From positions 896,001 to 960,000 of the forward strand of contig BSBK01006754.1 in the NCBI GenBank assembly GCA_027943335.1: a stretch of DNA of 64,000 bases, given 5' to 3'. A model generated the notes under the pieces. That model had not been told where the DNA came from, ran no database searches, and saw only the letters and a list, made by a program, of their open reading frames with translations. The position numbers and the translations under genes were made by a program. Below are positions 36,478 to 47,429 of this stretch, piece after piece (position 1 is the stretch's first letter; every line of letters begins with the position of its first letter). This stretch comes from Chamaecyparis obtusa (Eukaryota; Streptophyta; Pinopsida; Cupressales; Cupressaceae).

Positions 36478-37567
36478 TGTTATCAATTTAAGTTGTCATT
36501 AGTGTAAATTCACAAACACCATGCACCGATAAAAGCTCATCGGTCATTCACGTTACATTGAAGACACCGGTAGACTAAAAACAAAGTGTATGCACCGGTA
36601 GATGAAGCACTTGTAGACCAATCTAAGTACATAGTATCGGTCTCATAGTGCATATAGAGATGAACCGGGTATAGGATATACTGGTTTAACTGCGTAAAGA
36701 TCCGATCCGGATTTTGTGGATCAGTTTGAGTTAAAACCGGATTATACGGGACATCAACCACTCAGAAGTGGATTTAGCTTTTTAACAGAAGTTAGCTTTA
36801 TTTCTACGGATGTTTTAAAGGTAAACTCCAGATCACAACACATCTTTTTGCTTGTTGCATGATTTATTGTTGAGTTTACAGCTTGATGGTTCTGAGTTAA
36901 GAGTTTCATTAGGGTGAACTCTTGTATAAATACAGGTCATAGGACGCAAGAAATAAGGTTGTTGAGAATTGTTGAGTAAACAGAGCAGTGAAGAGACATT
37001 TGCGTAGCAATCACAGTCACCAGAGGTGAAAGGCAAAGAGGCAGAATAGAGATCAACAGCCAGGCAAACTGAGAAAAAACAACAGATATGATCTAATTAG
37101 ACAATCAGTGTCATAATAGATCATTGCTTTTGTAAGGTGTGAAAGCAAGTTAAAATCCCTTTATCAGGGTGGACCTAATTGGTTCTTTGTAAAATCCCCT
37201 AACAGGGTAACATCTTTATTGATGTTGAAAGACCTCTAACCAGGCGACTCTTAACAGGGTTAAGATCTTAACCGATCTTTTGTAAAATCCCTTAACCGGG
37301 TAGCACTTAACCAGTGCTTTGTAAGCTCCTAACAAGGCGCCTTCATTCTGCAGTAGTGAAGTTGTGAGCTCTATCTCACCGTCGTTTTTTCCTTCTAACC
37401 GAGGGTTTCCACGTATATATCTTGTGTTGATCTGTGTACTTTTATAGTTATGAATGTTTGTTTTTACTTTGCTTAGATTACAAGAAGTACTAAACAAGAT
37501 TGGAATTAGAGTAGGAAATAGTTCATACTAATTGACCCCCCCTCTTAGTAACCGGTTGGTAATAACA
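36478..37567 (+). repeat. LARD-C copy 1, 5' LTR
   Basis: It starts TGTTATCAATTTAAG and ends TTGGTAATAACA (1090 bp). It includes a TATA box at 36925-36932, ACCGGT motifs, and TTAACCGGGTAG-type repeats near 37260-37320. It differs noticeably from the 3' LTR over the first 250 bases, more than expected for a young element. Confidence 0.92.
36925..36932 (+). promoter_or_regulatory. LTR TATA box (LARD-C copy 1)
   Basis: TATAAATA in the context CTTGTATAAATACAGGTCAT, conserved in all LARD-C LTRs in the window. Confidence 0.7.
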
Positions 37568-37581
37568 ATTGGTATCAGAGC
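37568..37581 (+). other. Primer-binding site of LARD-C copy 1
   Basis: ATTGGTATCAGAGC immediately follows the 5' LTR; tRNA-iMet type. Confidence 0.88.
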
Positions 37582-37625
37582 TTAGTTCTCTATACTTAAA
37601 AGTCTAACAACTTGAGAGAAAAATC

Positions 37626-38961
37626 ATGGAGGGTTACCGGTATCAGAAATAGAAGACGACATTATTGCCTCTTTGGAGAATAGACTGAGGAGATCACTTG
37701 CAAAGAGAAAGGAGTTGTCTCTATAGTTGAATGAGAGTGATGAAACCATTGATGAACTCTCTAGGCAGAGTGGATCTGATGAAGCTAAGGAGGCACTATC
37801 TGAACTCATGTTAAAGAATTAGATCTTGATTGATCAGATCTCCAACCTTAAGAGGGAACAAGAGGATAATGCCTTCAGGATGACTGAACTGATTGAGAAA
37901 TAGAGAAAAGCTGAAGATGAAAGGAATACAATAGTCAAGTCGTTAACAGCCTCTGAATAAGCAAGGAACTGGGCAGAGGAAGCTGTAGGAGCAAATGAAC
38001 TGATCATTTTGCAACTCCAAGAAGACATGCAAATTGTCACCCAAGAAAACGCCAACATGCAGAAGGGATGGCATGATAGGGATGAAGCATGCAAAAGACT
38101 GGCACTAGAGTTGTATCAACTGAAGGAACAAATGAAAGAACTTGAAGAAAGAAATGAAAACCTAAGAAGATACAACGAGAGCTCAGTGAAGCTTGATGAG
38201 CAATTCAAAGCTCAAAGAAAGCACAAAGATCACACCGGTCTTGGATTCACCGGTGATGACACCAAAGAAATTGGTGAATCTTCTGGAGCTAAGTCAATCA
38301 AGAAGGATAAGAAGATGCTGTTGGCATAAAAAGGTAAGAAGAACTTTAACACCGATTGCAATCATTGTGGGAAACTGGGTCATAGAAGAATCAACTGCAG
38401 GAATGCACCGGTAAAGCCAAACAACAACTACTGCAAGAACTGATGCAAGTTTGGCCACAAGACCAATGAATGCTGGTCCATCCCCACATCGGTGTCCAGT
38501 GGAAGCAGGGGAAGCTTCAAGGGCTACTGCTATGCATCCAATAAATTTGGACACAAGGTTGAAGAATGCAGATTGAAGACTATGGCATTCAAATCCCCAA
38601 GAACGGTAGTCACCAAGAGAAACAAGAACCAGAGCACAACCAATTGTGCAAATTGTGGAACACACAGCCACAATGACTCATGGGGCAAATCACCCAATAC
38701 AAGAAGGGTGAACCCATGGAAGGAAACCGGGATAGTCTGTTATCACTGCAACAAAGTTGGACACCTAGCCAAAAATTGCAGGAACCGGTCATCCAACAAG
38801 AAGAAAGAATTGGTCAAACCGGTAGAGAAGATCAACAAGGAAGAGAAGACTGAGAAAACAGTCAGATAGATTTGGTTCAAAAAGGAATCAAAGAGCTCCG
38901 CTGAGGAGAAGACAGAGGAAAGATCATCATCTGCAGATGGTGATATCTCTTCAGCAAACTG
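37626..38961 (+). pseudogene. LARD-C gag-like protein, copy 1
   Basis: It starts at ATGGAGGGTTACCGG and ends with a TGA at 38959-38961. The first 380 bases have several stops. From about 38009 a coiled coil (LALELYQLKEQMKELEERNE) leads to zinc knuckles CNHCGKLGHRRINC (38359 region), CYASNKFGHKVEEC (second Cys lost), CANCGTHSHNDSWG (last Cys lost) and CYHCNKVGHLAKNC (intact). The layout is the same as copy 2. It probably once bound element RNA as Gag does (inference from the knuckles and position). Confidence 0.8.
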
Positions 38962-39362
38962 AGCCGTAAAGGCCTAGAGGGAACCGGTAGACAATCTACC
39001 GTTCCCGTTATGACTGATGAGAATTGGACTCACTCAGTCTACAAGGATAACCGGTCAGGTAAGCAAAAATCAACCTAGTATTTCCTAGCCGAAAAAGCCG
39101 GATCACCGGTTGGGAAAAACTGAAAGAAAAGTTAGGTAAGGTATTTATTACTGTAGCCGTTTAACAAATAGTTCCCATTGGGTAATTACCGTTATGACCT
39201 AACCCTATAAAAGAAAGGAGAATTACTCACAAGTTTTTACTTTGTTTACTTTGTGATTTACGAATTCTTGTGCTAAGTATCATTCTCGCGCTTTGATCAC
39301 TGAGAATTACTGTCTGTAATACCGATCTAAGCTACTTTTTGCAAGTTACCGGTTAGCAAGAA
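38962..39362 (+). promoter_or_regulatory. Spacer with TATA box upstream of ORF2
   Basis: This 401-base non-coding spacer separates gag from ORF2. It contains TATAAAAG at 39206-39213 followed by AAAGGAGAATTACTCAC, about 150 bases before the ORF2 ATG. The same sequence and spacing occur in copy 2 (11578-11585). A separate ORF2 transcript is the simplest reading; leaky or internal initiation on the full-length RNA is the alternative. Confidence 0.55.
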
Positions 39363-41024
39363 ATGGCCTCATCATCCGCTACCGTGAAGTTGATCAAGGG
39401 AGATCAAGTGGATCGACCTACATATGATATTGCGCCAATCCAGAATAGAGCAGTCGACATGGCTGGAGCTTTGTCCACAGTACCTGATGGTGTCTTCATG
39501 ACTGAAGATGTAACTGCGTTCATCCACGCCAAGCAGGAAGAACTTGGCGAAACATACATTCAGGGTGAGTATGTCTCCTTGTGTGAGAACGAAAGATTGC
39601 AAGATCGATACGCAAGGCTGGTGTCGTCCGGTCTTATCAACGGAGTCACCTATCCGACCATCTTCCAACCAGATTGGATTCGACTGGTCCTCAGTCGAGT
39701 GCATGATCTAGGGTTCTGGCTACAAAAGGGAGCAGTTACAGAGATAACCAAGGATGACATACATCAAGTCACCGTTTATAGTCAAGTAGGGGAAGCCCTG
39801 ACGCTGCGAACTATCGCAAATGCAATCGTCACCAAGCTGACGAAATCAAAATCCGATGGTCATCTCATGACAATGAATGACATCGAAGACGATGAGGTTC
39901 GGTTTGCTTCCGCGGTGATAGGCTATAAGGTCTATCAGCCTAGCAACCTGAACAACATACCGGGAGGAGCCATACATGCAGCTCACCGGATTATGCATGA
40001 CAACGCCCAATATGATATCTGCAGAATGCTTCAAGGGAAGATATTCGAGAACATGAAGAAGCTCGGTATAGTCAGGAAGAAATCGATGAAGTACGGGATC
40101 CTGTTAATGTGCCTTTACTTCTATTACCAGAACTTCTTCCCGGGCATTGGCAAGGTGACATGGAAGATCGATAGACCGGTCATGCACCAGATAGCTGAAT
40201 TGGCCAACCAACTGGGAAACCAGTTAAGCAACGTAATGAACGAATATTTTGAAGCCTTTCAACTAAGGATGCACGCAAGGGAGCGAATACCATCAACAAT
40301 CATTGAAGAATACAAGGATGATGTGTGTTTTCTGGTATCCACCGATCACTGCATAATTCAAGTAGTGGAACCAAGAATAGAGTATGCTTCTAAGCTAGGA
40401 TATGAGATCTCCACAAAAACTACTAAGGCATATGCTGATGCCCTAAATGAAGCAAGAGTGGATCTCTTTGCCAACCGGTTCAATACGTTTGCAGAGATTC
40501 TAGAGAATCTGAAAAAGAGGGCACCGATCAAGAATGTTTACAAGAGGACCCCCACACGAAAGAAGAAACCGACCACTGAGCAACCCAAGGCTCAAAAGAA
40601 GAAGGCGAAACCGGCATCCGCTACTCAAGATGTAGAACAAGAGGAGTTAGACTTAGAAGATACAGTTTCTTTAATCAAAAGGAAGAAGGGTTCAAGCAAA
40701 CCGGTGAAGGAACCTGAATCAAGACCAAAAAGACAAGATATTGATGAATTAGTAGCAGGGATAAAAGATACAGGGAGGTTAGTACAAGTAGGAAGAAGGT
40801 ACGAATTAAGCAATGACGAAGACAGAAGGAAAATTGAAGAAGCGATAGTATTTTGCCTTCACAAATTCAATCTACATCCTAAAGAACTTCACAATACTGT
40901 ACCTAAGGATCTCCTAGAAATAATTGAAGCTAGATGGCAAGCTTCAATGGAAAGAGAGGAGCTGAGGATTCGAGCTCTTCTAGAGGTTCAGGACCATTTC
41001 AGTCTAGAAGAAGCCATGGAATAG
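39363..41024 (+). CDS. LARD-C ORF2, copy 1, N-terminal 553 codons
   Basis: The ATG at 39363 begins MASSSATVKLIKGDQVDRP and the frame stays open for 553 codons to a TAG at 41022-41024, beside the solo LTR. Parts in order: a helical N-terminal region (VTAFIHAKQEELGETYIQGEY), a likely globular region to about residue 370 (WIRLVLSRVHDLGFWL, RFASAVIGYKVYQPSNL, KYGILLMCLYFYYQNFFPG), a Lys/Arg-rich linker (about 385-460), and a helical part (DEDRRKIEEAIVFCLHKFNL). No catalytic motif is recognised. The stop replaces a Gln seen in copies 2 and 4. This is the longest intact frame in the window. Confidence 0.85.
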   Translation: MASSSATVKLIKGDQVDRPTYDIAPIQNRAVDMAGALSTVPDGVFMTEDVTAFIHAKQEELGETYIQGEYVSLCENERLQDRYARLVSSGLINGVTYPTIFQPDWIRLVLSRVHDLGFWLQKGAVTEITKDDIHQVTVYSQVGEALTLRTIANAIVTKLTKSKSDGHLMTMNDIEDDEVRFASAVIGYKVYQPSNLNNIPGGAIHAAHRIMHDNAQYDICRMLQGKIFENMKKLGIVRKKSMKYGILLMCLYFYYQNFFPGIGKVTWKIDRPVMHQIAELANQLGNQLSNVMNEYFEAFQLRMHARERIPSTIIEEYKDDVCFLVSTDHCIIQVVEPRIEYASKLGYEISTKTTKAYADALNEARVDLFANRFNTFAEILENLKKRAPIKNVYKRTPTRKKKPTTEQPKAQKKKAKPASATQDVEQEELDLEDTVSLIKRKKGSSKPVKEPESRPKRQDIDELVAGIKDTGRLVQVGRRYELSNDEDRRKIEEAIVFCLHKFNLHPKELHNTVPKDLLEIIEARWQASMEREELRIRALLEVQDHFSLEEAME

Positions 41025-42633
41025 TGTCATGTCCCCATTTTGGCTGACATCGTTTGGCGTGCCACATCAGTCTATCACGGGCTCTCGTAGACTGATAGCG
41101 ATGAGGAGAGAGTCATCTCGTGATCATTTGGAGATCAGTTGATTGCATATTGTTGTTAGAGCCTACGTTCAGCAGAGCCTACATCCAGTCCGAGCCTACA
41201 TTCAGTTGTAGTTGGGCCTACATTCAATTATGAGCCTACATTGTTATAATTTTGAGTTGAGAAAAGCACTTTTATATTATAATGTTATTTTATTATAAAG
41301 TGCATTATAATTGGATGTTTCTAGAAGTTCTTAGTAACTTCTTAGAAAAGTAAATAAATAGAGGGCTTGGGCATTCATTTTGACATGCTTGGATTTGAGA
41401 TTTCTTCTACTTCTTCCATTGTGGAGCAATTTGTAGTCTTTTGGGTCTGCAAATACTATTCGATCTTTGGGAACGATAACTCCCTTAGATTGGCATAACT
41501 GAGGTAGTGAAATATCTACTGAAGGGTTGCATTATTGGAGTTGGTACTCAGCCATCTCATTGGTACTTCATTGAGAATTTGTTGTAAGGGTTTGTTTTTG
41601 GTTGGAATAAGGGTTGAATTCACCTCTTGCATTGGTGAATCAATTGGGTGAGGATTGAAGACAATTTTGGCACGTTTTCAGACTTGCAATACCAGGGCCT
41701 GGAATCAGAATTTTGCTCATATCTCTCAAGATACTTGGAGACAATTTTTATGCTTTTGGGAGGGCCTTAGTACCTCATTGGCGGTCCCATTGGTATCAAA
41801 TTGGGGTGTCAAAACCCTTCCCTGATTTTTCTACAGGAGCCATACATGTACGGCCTATAGTTGGGGGCAGTTTGGAATCGGTTCTGGTCTTTCCTTGCAT
41901 CGGTCTTCATCAGCAATACATAGCAGATAAAAGGAGCGTTAACCAGGTTCATTCGTGTGCATTTGAACTTGTAAAAATTGCTTCGTCTCAGTCATAGCCA
42001 TAGCATAGATTGCTAGTCTCTGTCATAACTGAAACAGTACTGTTCTTGCATCATTTTGCTATTGTAATCAGTCATTGATATTGTCGATTGTCATCATAAT
42101 GTCATAGTTTTGATGGTGCATTGAATGGAGTAAAGGAATGCTTTGTATGATCATTATATCAGTCATGTATGCAGTCCATTGTGTCCTGACATTGGTAGAT
42201 GGTAATCAGTTTGTAGTGCTCATAATTTGGTGATATAGTGAGCCATTGCATTGTCTTGCTAGACAATAGCCTAATGTACTGAAATCTGAAATGCAAGTGG
42301 TAACAGACCATCATACATAATCAGTAAACAGTCATTAAACAATGGTCTGATTTGGCATTGAAATTTGTATTGTTGGCTAGTGTTGATATCAGTCATTCAG
42401 AATTAGAGGAGTTCTTGATATATTAGTTTGAGTCTTTGCATTGTTCATTGTTGCTCAATTGTATTACATTTCTATATTGGTATTGTTATCTCAATTGAAA
42501 TTGGATGTCCAAACAATAAACATATTGAAACACATCATCGCATGCAAAACAGTTCAGTGCACGCCAAGTGTTTGATGAATTGCCACAACCAGATTTGGGG
42601 GTTTTAGTGATCCTATTGGAGAGGGTCATTACA
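41025..42633 (+). mobile_element. Solo gypsy-type LTR in ORF2
   Basis: It starts TGTCATGTCCCCATTTTGG and ends GGGTCATTACA (1609 bp), flanked by a perfect target duplication AATAG (41020-41024, 42634-42638). It contains five imperfect copies of GAGCCTACATTCAG at 41159-41250 and no coding domain. The terminus relates it to the Gypsy-H/LARD-G group. Taking it out with one TSD rejoins the ORF2 frame. Confidence 0.88.
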
Positions 42634-42638
42634 AATAG

Positions 42639-43556
42639 GCCGATCTGCATCAGCAATCCTTCTTAACAAAAAGGAGGATCGGTCTCATGCTTGTTGGTCA
42701 AGCTGAAAAAGTGCATGATGGAGTAGAAATGTGGACCAAACTTCTTCAGACCTAGCAGAAAGTAGAGGAAGCTCAACAAAGAGCCACGGTTCAACCTATC
42801 CTTGACACCGGTAAAGGCAAAGGAGTGCTTGGAGTGGAAGCACTGGTCATCGACATCACTGATGACAAGAGCAACGAGCCTGCACGACCAGCCGTTCTCA
42901 TCTCTCCGAGCAAAGGTAACACTAAACCTATGTCAATCAATGATATAGTTGATGAAGTAATGGACTTTGGAATAGTAGACAATGCTGCCAAGTGGTATAG
43001 TGTGTTAGAAGAAGAGGATAAACAGGAAGTCATTATAGCAATAGTGGAAACATTTCTAGACTATCATAGAACTCCAAGGGACTACAGATCAAAGTTTCCA
43101 CCGGAATTGAATGCTACGGTTCAAGCCAAATGGAGAGCCGGTCTAGGAATAAATACAAGAATAAGTAGAGAAACCTTGTCTCCAGTTAGACCAGGCCTAA
43201 ATGAAGACCGCATAAAGCTTCTATTAGAAGAGGCATCAATGAATATGCAACCCAGAATCAGAGTTGCCAAAATAATAATTGGACTTGATAAAGAGGTTTA
43301 TGCAGAGATCTTGGATTTCTGGAAAAAGTATGACTTCAGTAACCTGGACAATACAGGTCCACAGGATCTTGCTGAAGAAATGCAACCTCCTCCGGTCAAA
43401 TTAACCACTGGTGAAGAATCTGCCACCGGAATGGAAAAAGGTCAAACAAAAGAGTCAACAACTAGTGAGCAAATAAATGTTGAACAAGAGATAGAGATTG
43501 AAGTACCGATGGGTGAACTTCATACAGCTGCAGAGCAACCAGATGCTCTACATCAA
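42639..43556 (+). pseudogene. LARD-C ORF2, copy 1, middle part
   Basis: It continues the 39363 frame: ADLHQQSFLTKRRIGLMLVG, a TAG at about 42757, then GKGKGVLGVEALVIDITDD, VLISPSKGN, VDNAAKWYSVLEEEDKQEV, TPRDYRSKFPPELNATVQAK and an acidic/Gln-rich tail ending at ALHQ. LARD-G is inserted at 43557 with target duplication ATCAA (43552-43556). The continuation is at 48591. Only one internal stop is present over 300 codons. Confidence 0.85.
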
Positions 43557-44942
43557 TGTAAAGAGCCTTGGCTGGCTCTTGTTTATAAACTAACTTTTTT
43601 GGCAAATTAAATTGCACTTCTAAATTTTTTCCAAACATTTATAGAAATTAATGAATTACAAGTATGACTTTCAATGATACTTTTCATATTTTTAACCTCT
43701 TGATAAATAACTACAACCATTAATTCACCGTTGAATGCTTACAAAAAATCAGAATTACAATAACTATCAAATTAATTCCCTATTACAAGCATTCACAAAT
43801 AAATTTGGGCACTTTTAATTACATGTGACTGCTAGAAAAGAAACACAGCCCAAGGGAATTGAAGCACAGCTGCAAATGAAGAATGCAGCCTCCCAGATTA
43901 TTATCGCAGCCTTCATTAAATGATTCTCAGCGTTCTTTGGATGTTACGCAGCCTTTAATAACAACCGCAGCCTTCTCATAAGTATTACGCAGCCCTCTTG
44001 AAGTTTGACACAACTTTATAAATATGCTACACCACCCTCTGATGTAGACACAGCCAAACTGGAAGATACAACAGCCTTCCAAGGACACGAGATATTCTGA
44101 GAAAATCGAACCAAAATTATGTATACCTCTGTAACAGCAATAATTTAATAATTCTCTTCAAATTTGGTATACAACAGCACCAAATTTGCATCCACAAAAT
44201 CAGAATAAATTTTCAAAATTCAGTTTGCAAAATTCACCATCAATCAGTGATGATTCAAATTGCCAAAGAGAGGAATCAGTCATCAAACCTTAGCCATTTC
44301 TCACAGCCAATAAACTTTATAAAATTTTCATCAAATGAACAATAGATATCTTAGAATGAGCTCTCAAGTCCCTTTTTATTCTTTCTTGTGAGAGCTCAAA
44401 CACAATTCTTAGCAATGTGGGATAAAAAGATATACTTTTTTCTTTTAATAATTCATTTACTCCAATACTTTAAATTAATACCTTGGCTTAGGCTTCCATG
44501 AATTAATTAAATAAATGGCCCCTTCCCATGATGACTCAACCCTCAACTTAAGTGAAATTATAAAGTTAAATTATAATTTTATAATAAGCCATTTAATGAT
44601 TTAATAATAATTTGGCCACCAAAATTATAATAACTCCCAAAATACTTATCCTTTTAATATGCCGTCTGAAACATGAGTCACACATTATTTTCCCATGTGA
44701 CCAAATGCACTTTCCAAAAATAGAAAAGGTCCTTCTCGAACAACATCAAGCTTACTATAAATAGTAAACGTGGCAAAACAATAGCAAATGAAGTCCGAAT
44801 GACACCAAATGAAAGCCAAACCAAAACATACTGAATCCTGAAGTAGATGCCCACTGAAAGAGACCCTCTGTCCATCCTCATGAGCCTACGAAGGTCATAT
44901 GATAGGCTAACCCCAAGAGCTTGAAAAAATGGGGACATTACA
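43557..44942 (-). repeat. LARD-G 3' LTR (complete)
   Basis: 1386 bp, starting TGTAAAGAGCC and ending GGGGACATTACA on the plus strand. It includes inverted arms GAGCTCTCAA/GAGAGCTC near 44361-44397. It is the full-length reference for the shortened copy at 47430-48585. Confidence 0.88.
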
Positions 44943-44997
44943 GTCCTCCCTTCCCAAGATTGCTTGTCCTCAAGCAACCAGGAAACACAAAGCAACA

Positions 44998-47429
44998 TCA
45001 CCGTCTACCTGGATCCCAAGGATGGTCATGTGTAATGTCCCTATCATCAACAAACCCCTGTAAAGAAATCATCAGCGTCAAAAGTACCAACAACAGCATC
45101 TGAGAAACTGCACTCAACACCCAAATAAATGACATCATTGAAAACATCATCTGAAGACCAATTGTAGATGCCGATGAAGGAAACAACTCAGCGGAACTCA
45201 ACCCAAATGAAACATCAACTCTGTCAAAACTTGAGTCCCTATCTATCCGGCACTCACACCCAACTGCACTAGGAAAACAACAGTGACCAAATGTGCCTGA
45301 ATCACTGTTATCAACTCTGCCGTCTGATAAACAGTCTTGAGTGTGTGGACACTGCAAGTAATCTAACTTGCAATTGCCAAATCCATCTGCAAACGATGGT
45401 GCTAATCCATCCCATAATGGATGGTAAGATACTGAAGCCGATTTACCCCTGCATGAGATCAAATCTTCCACCTGTGGGTCAAAAAAAAAATGATGGGCAT
45501 ACCCCACCGTATAATGCCGGTAAGAAGCCCCAATCTTTGTCAATGGCACATCATTACCAAACTGGGAATCAAGAGATCGCTCCAATCTCTAACTCCGTAT
45601 AACTGTAGGCTAGGTAGGTACCTGAGCAATCCTCTCAACAAACTCAAACTCGAAATTCCTATGGGGAAGCATAGTAGAAAGAGTCTCCACAATCTTCCCA
45701 ACCAACCTCCGAATAGCACAAGAGCCTCGGATGAGAGTACCCTCAGACACTCTATAAGAATCATGTCGAACATCTGCACTCTCAAGTAAATACTCCATAA
45801 AAGACTCGGTGCAGTAGAAATTATACATGGAAGCGTCAACATGCTCCCCCGCAATCCACAACTGATCCCTCTGAAAATGTGGCACAACCAACTGTCCTGT
45901 GCTATTAGCTATGTGAGATGATGAAATTGATTCACTCCCAGGTAAGGGAAGCAAATCAACCTGAGAGCTCGACTCCACTAGTACTCCTACCTCAACTGTA
46001 CCAAGTGCTCCCATATCCTGAACAGATGTGTCTGCCACAACATCATGTTCCTCAACACCAACTGTAGGAGCAAACTCACCACCAACCACCTCAATGTGCA
46101 ATCGAACTAGGTTTGGGGCTGGTGTGGACCGTATATGCTCCAACTCCACAGTCACCTCCTCTAATTGGATCTGCGACTCCTGAAGAGCCCGCTGAGTGTC
46201 CTCTAACACCTCAGTAGTCGTTGTGAGCTCCTGGGTAAGCTCACTCACTTCCTCTCTATCCATCAGTGCCTCATAAGCTGTACTCCCCTACTCCACTAGG
46301 TGATCTCGGTCGGCTACCATCTGTAAGTAATTCTGTCTCAAAATCTTGACAGCCTCACGCAACGAATGAAGCTCTGTTAATGAGAGGTAACCACCGCTGG
46401 ACTCATCTGTCATAGGAGCACCCCAACCATAAATAGCCAACAACTAACGAGCGACATCAAAATGCTCGAGAGTAGTAATATCTCTCTCATCAACTCGCAA
46501 CTGGCTAGTCACATGATGACTCTGCACAACAGGCCTCCTATGAACAACCTCAGACGCACTACCTACACTACGAGAGGAAGCTGTATCCAACAAACTCCCC
46601 TCAAGATCACTGTCTCTCTGTGTACTTTCATCTGAGTACACATCAACAAACTGAGTACAGGCATCAGACACGTCCTATCTAACCCCGAGGAAGCTGCTGC
46701 TGAATCTGATTCAACACAATCTCCAGCTACCTCGTCCTCTGCAACCATCTGATAGTCTAGATCCTGAGACACATCCTCATGAGTTACCGAAGAAGTAACC
46801 CTGTCTCTAAAAGTGGAAGCCCTGGCTATAGCAAACTCCTGCTACTCATAAGCTTCCCTGTCCTCATCTGTGAGTCCCTGTAACACAGAATCCTGGAACC
46901 CACCACCACCATATGACAACGTTGAATCTACACACAAAGTCAGCTATAGAAAGCCAAAAATACTACAACACTCATCATCCTCGCTCTCAGCATCGGAGAT
47001 ATTTGCAATGCCAGTATACACATCATCTATCTGCATCTCCTCTACTAACTCTGGCTGCATACACGACTCAGTGTCGTCATGTGAATCAACTGAACTGTGG
47101 CATGAAACTATGTCGTCCAAATCAACTGCAACACTCCCATCCCGAGTGTCATCACTAGGAAGCTCCATGCTCACATCCTCAACATAGGAAAAAACCACTG
47201 TCCCCTGTACTGATCCCACACTACGACTGCTATCATAAATCTTTGAGCTGTCAGAGCTCATATGCTCCTCACAGTCATCACCCAACAACTCACAGGGGGT
47301 ATCATCTCGAATGCAACTCACAGCACCCTCAAAAGTGTCATCAGATGTGTCTAAACTATTAGCTCCCACATCTCCTGCTGAAATCTCAACTGCTGACACG
47401 TGACTCTGCACACGACTCTCTATCTCATG
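44998..47429 (-). pseudogene. LARD-G internal reading frames
   Basis: Minus-strand frames run from about 47498 to 44998 in pieces (47498-46944, 46671-46444, 46263-45610, 45585-44998), interrupted by stops. The readable parts are acidic and Ser/Thr-rich, with one coiled coil near 46263-46130 (LTQELTTTTEVLEDTQRALQ). No known domain, zinc knuckle or catalytic motif is seen. It may be a gag-like or structural protein of a non-autonomous element. The PBS expected at the right end is deleted. Confidence 0.55.

Noticed and set aside
46870..47187. Plus-strand frames across LARD-G
   Set aside because: They are opposite the acidic Ser-rich minus-strand frame and reflect its codon composition.
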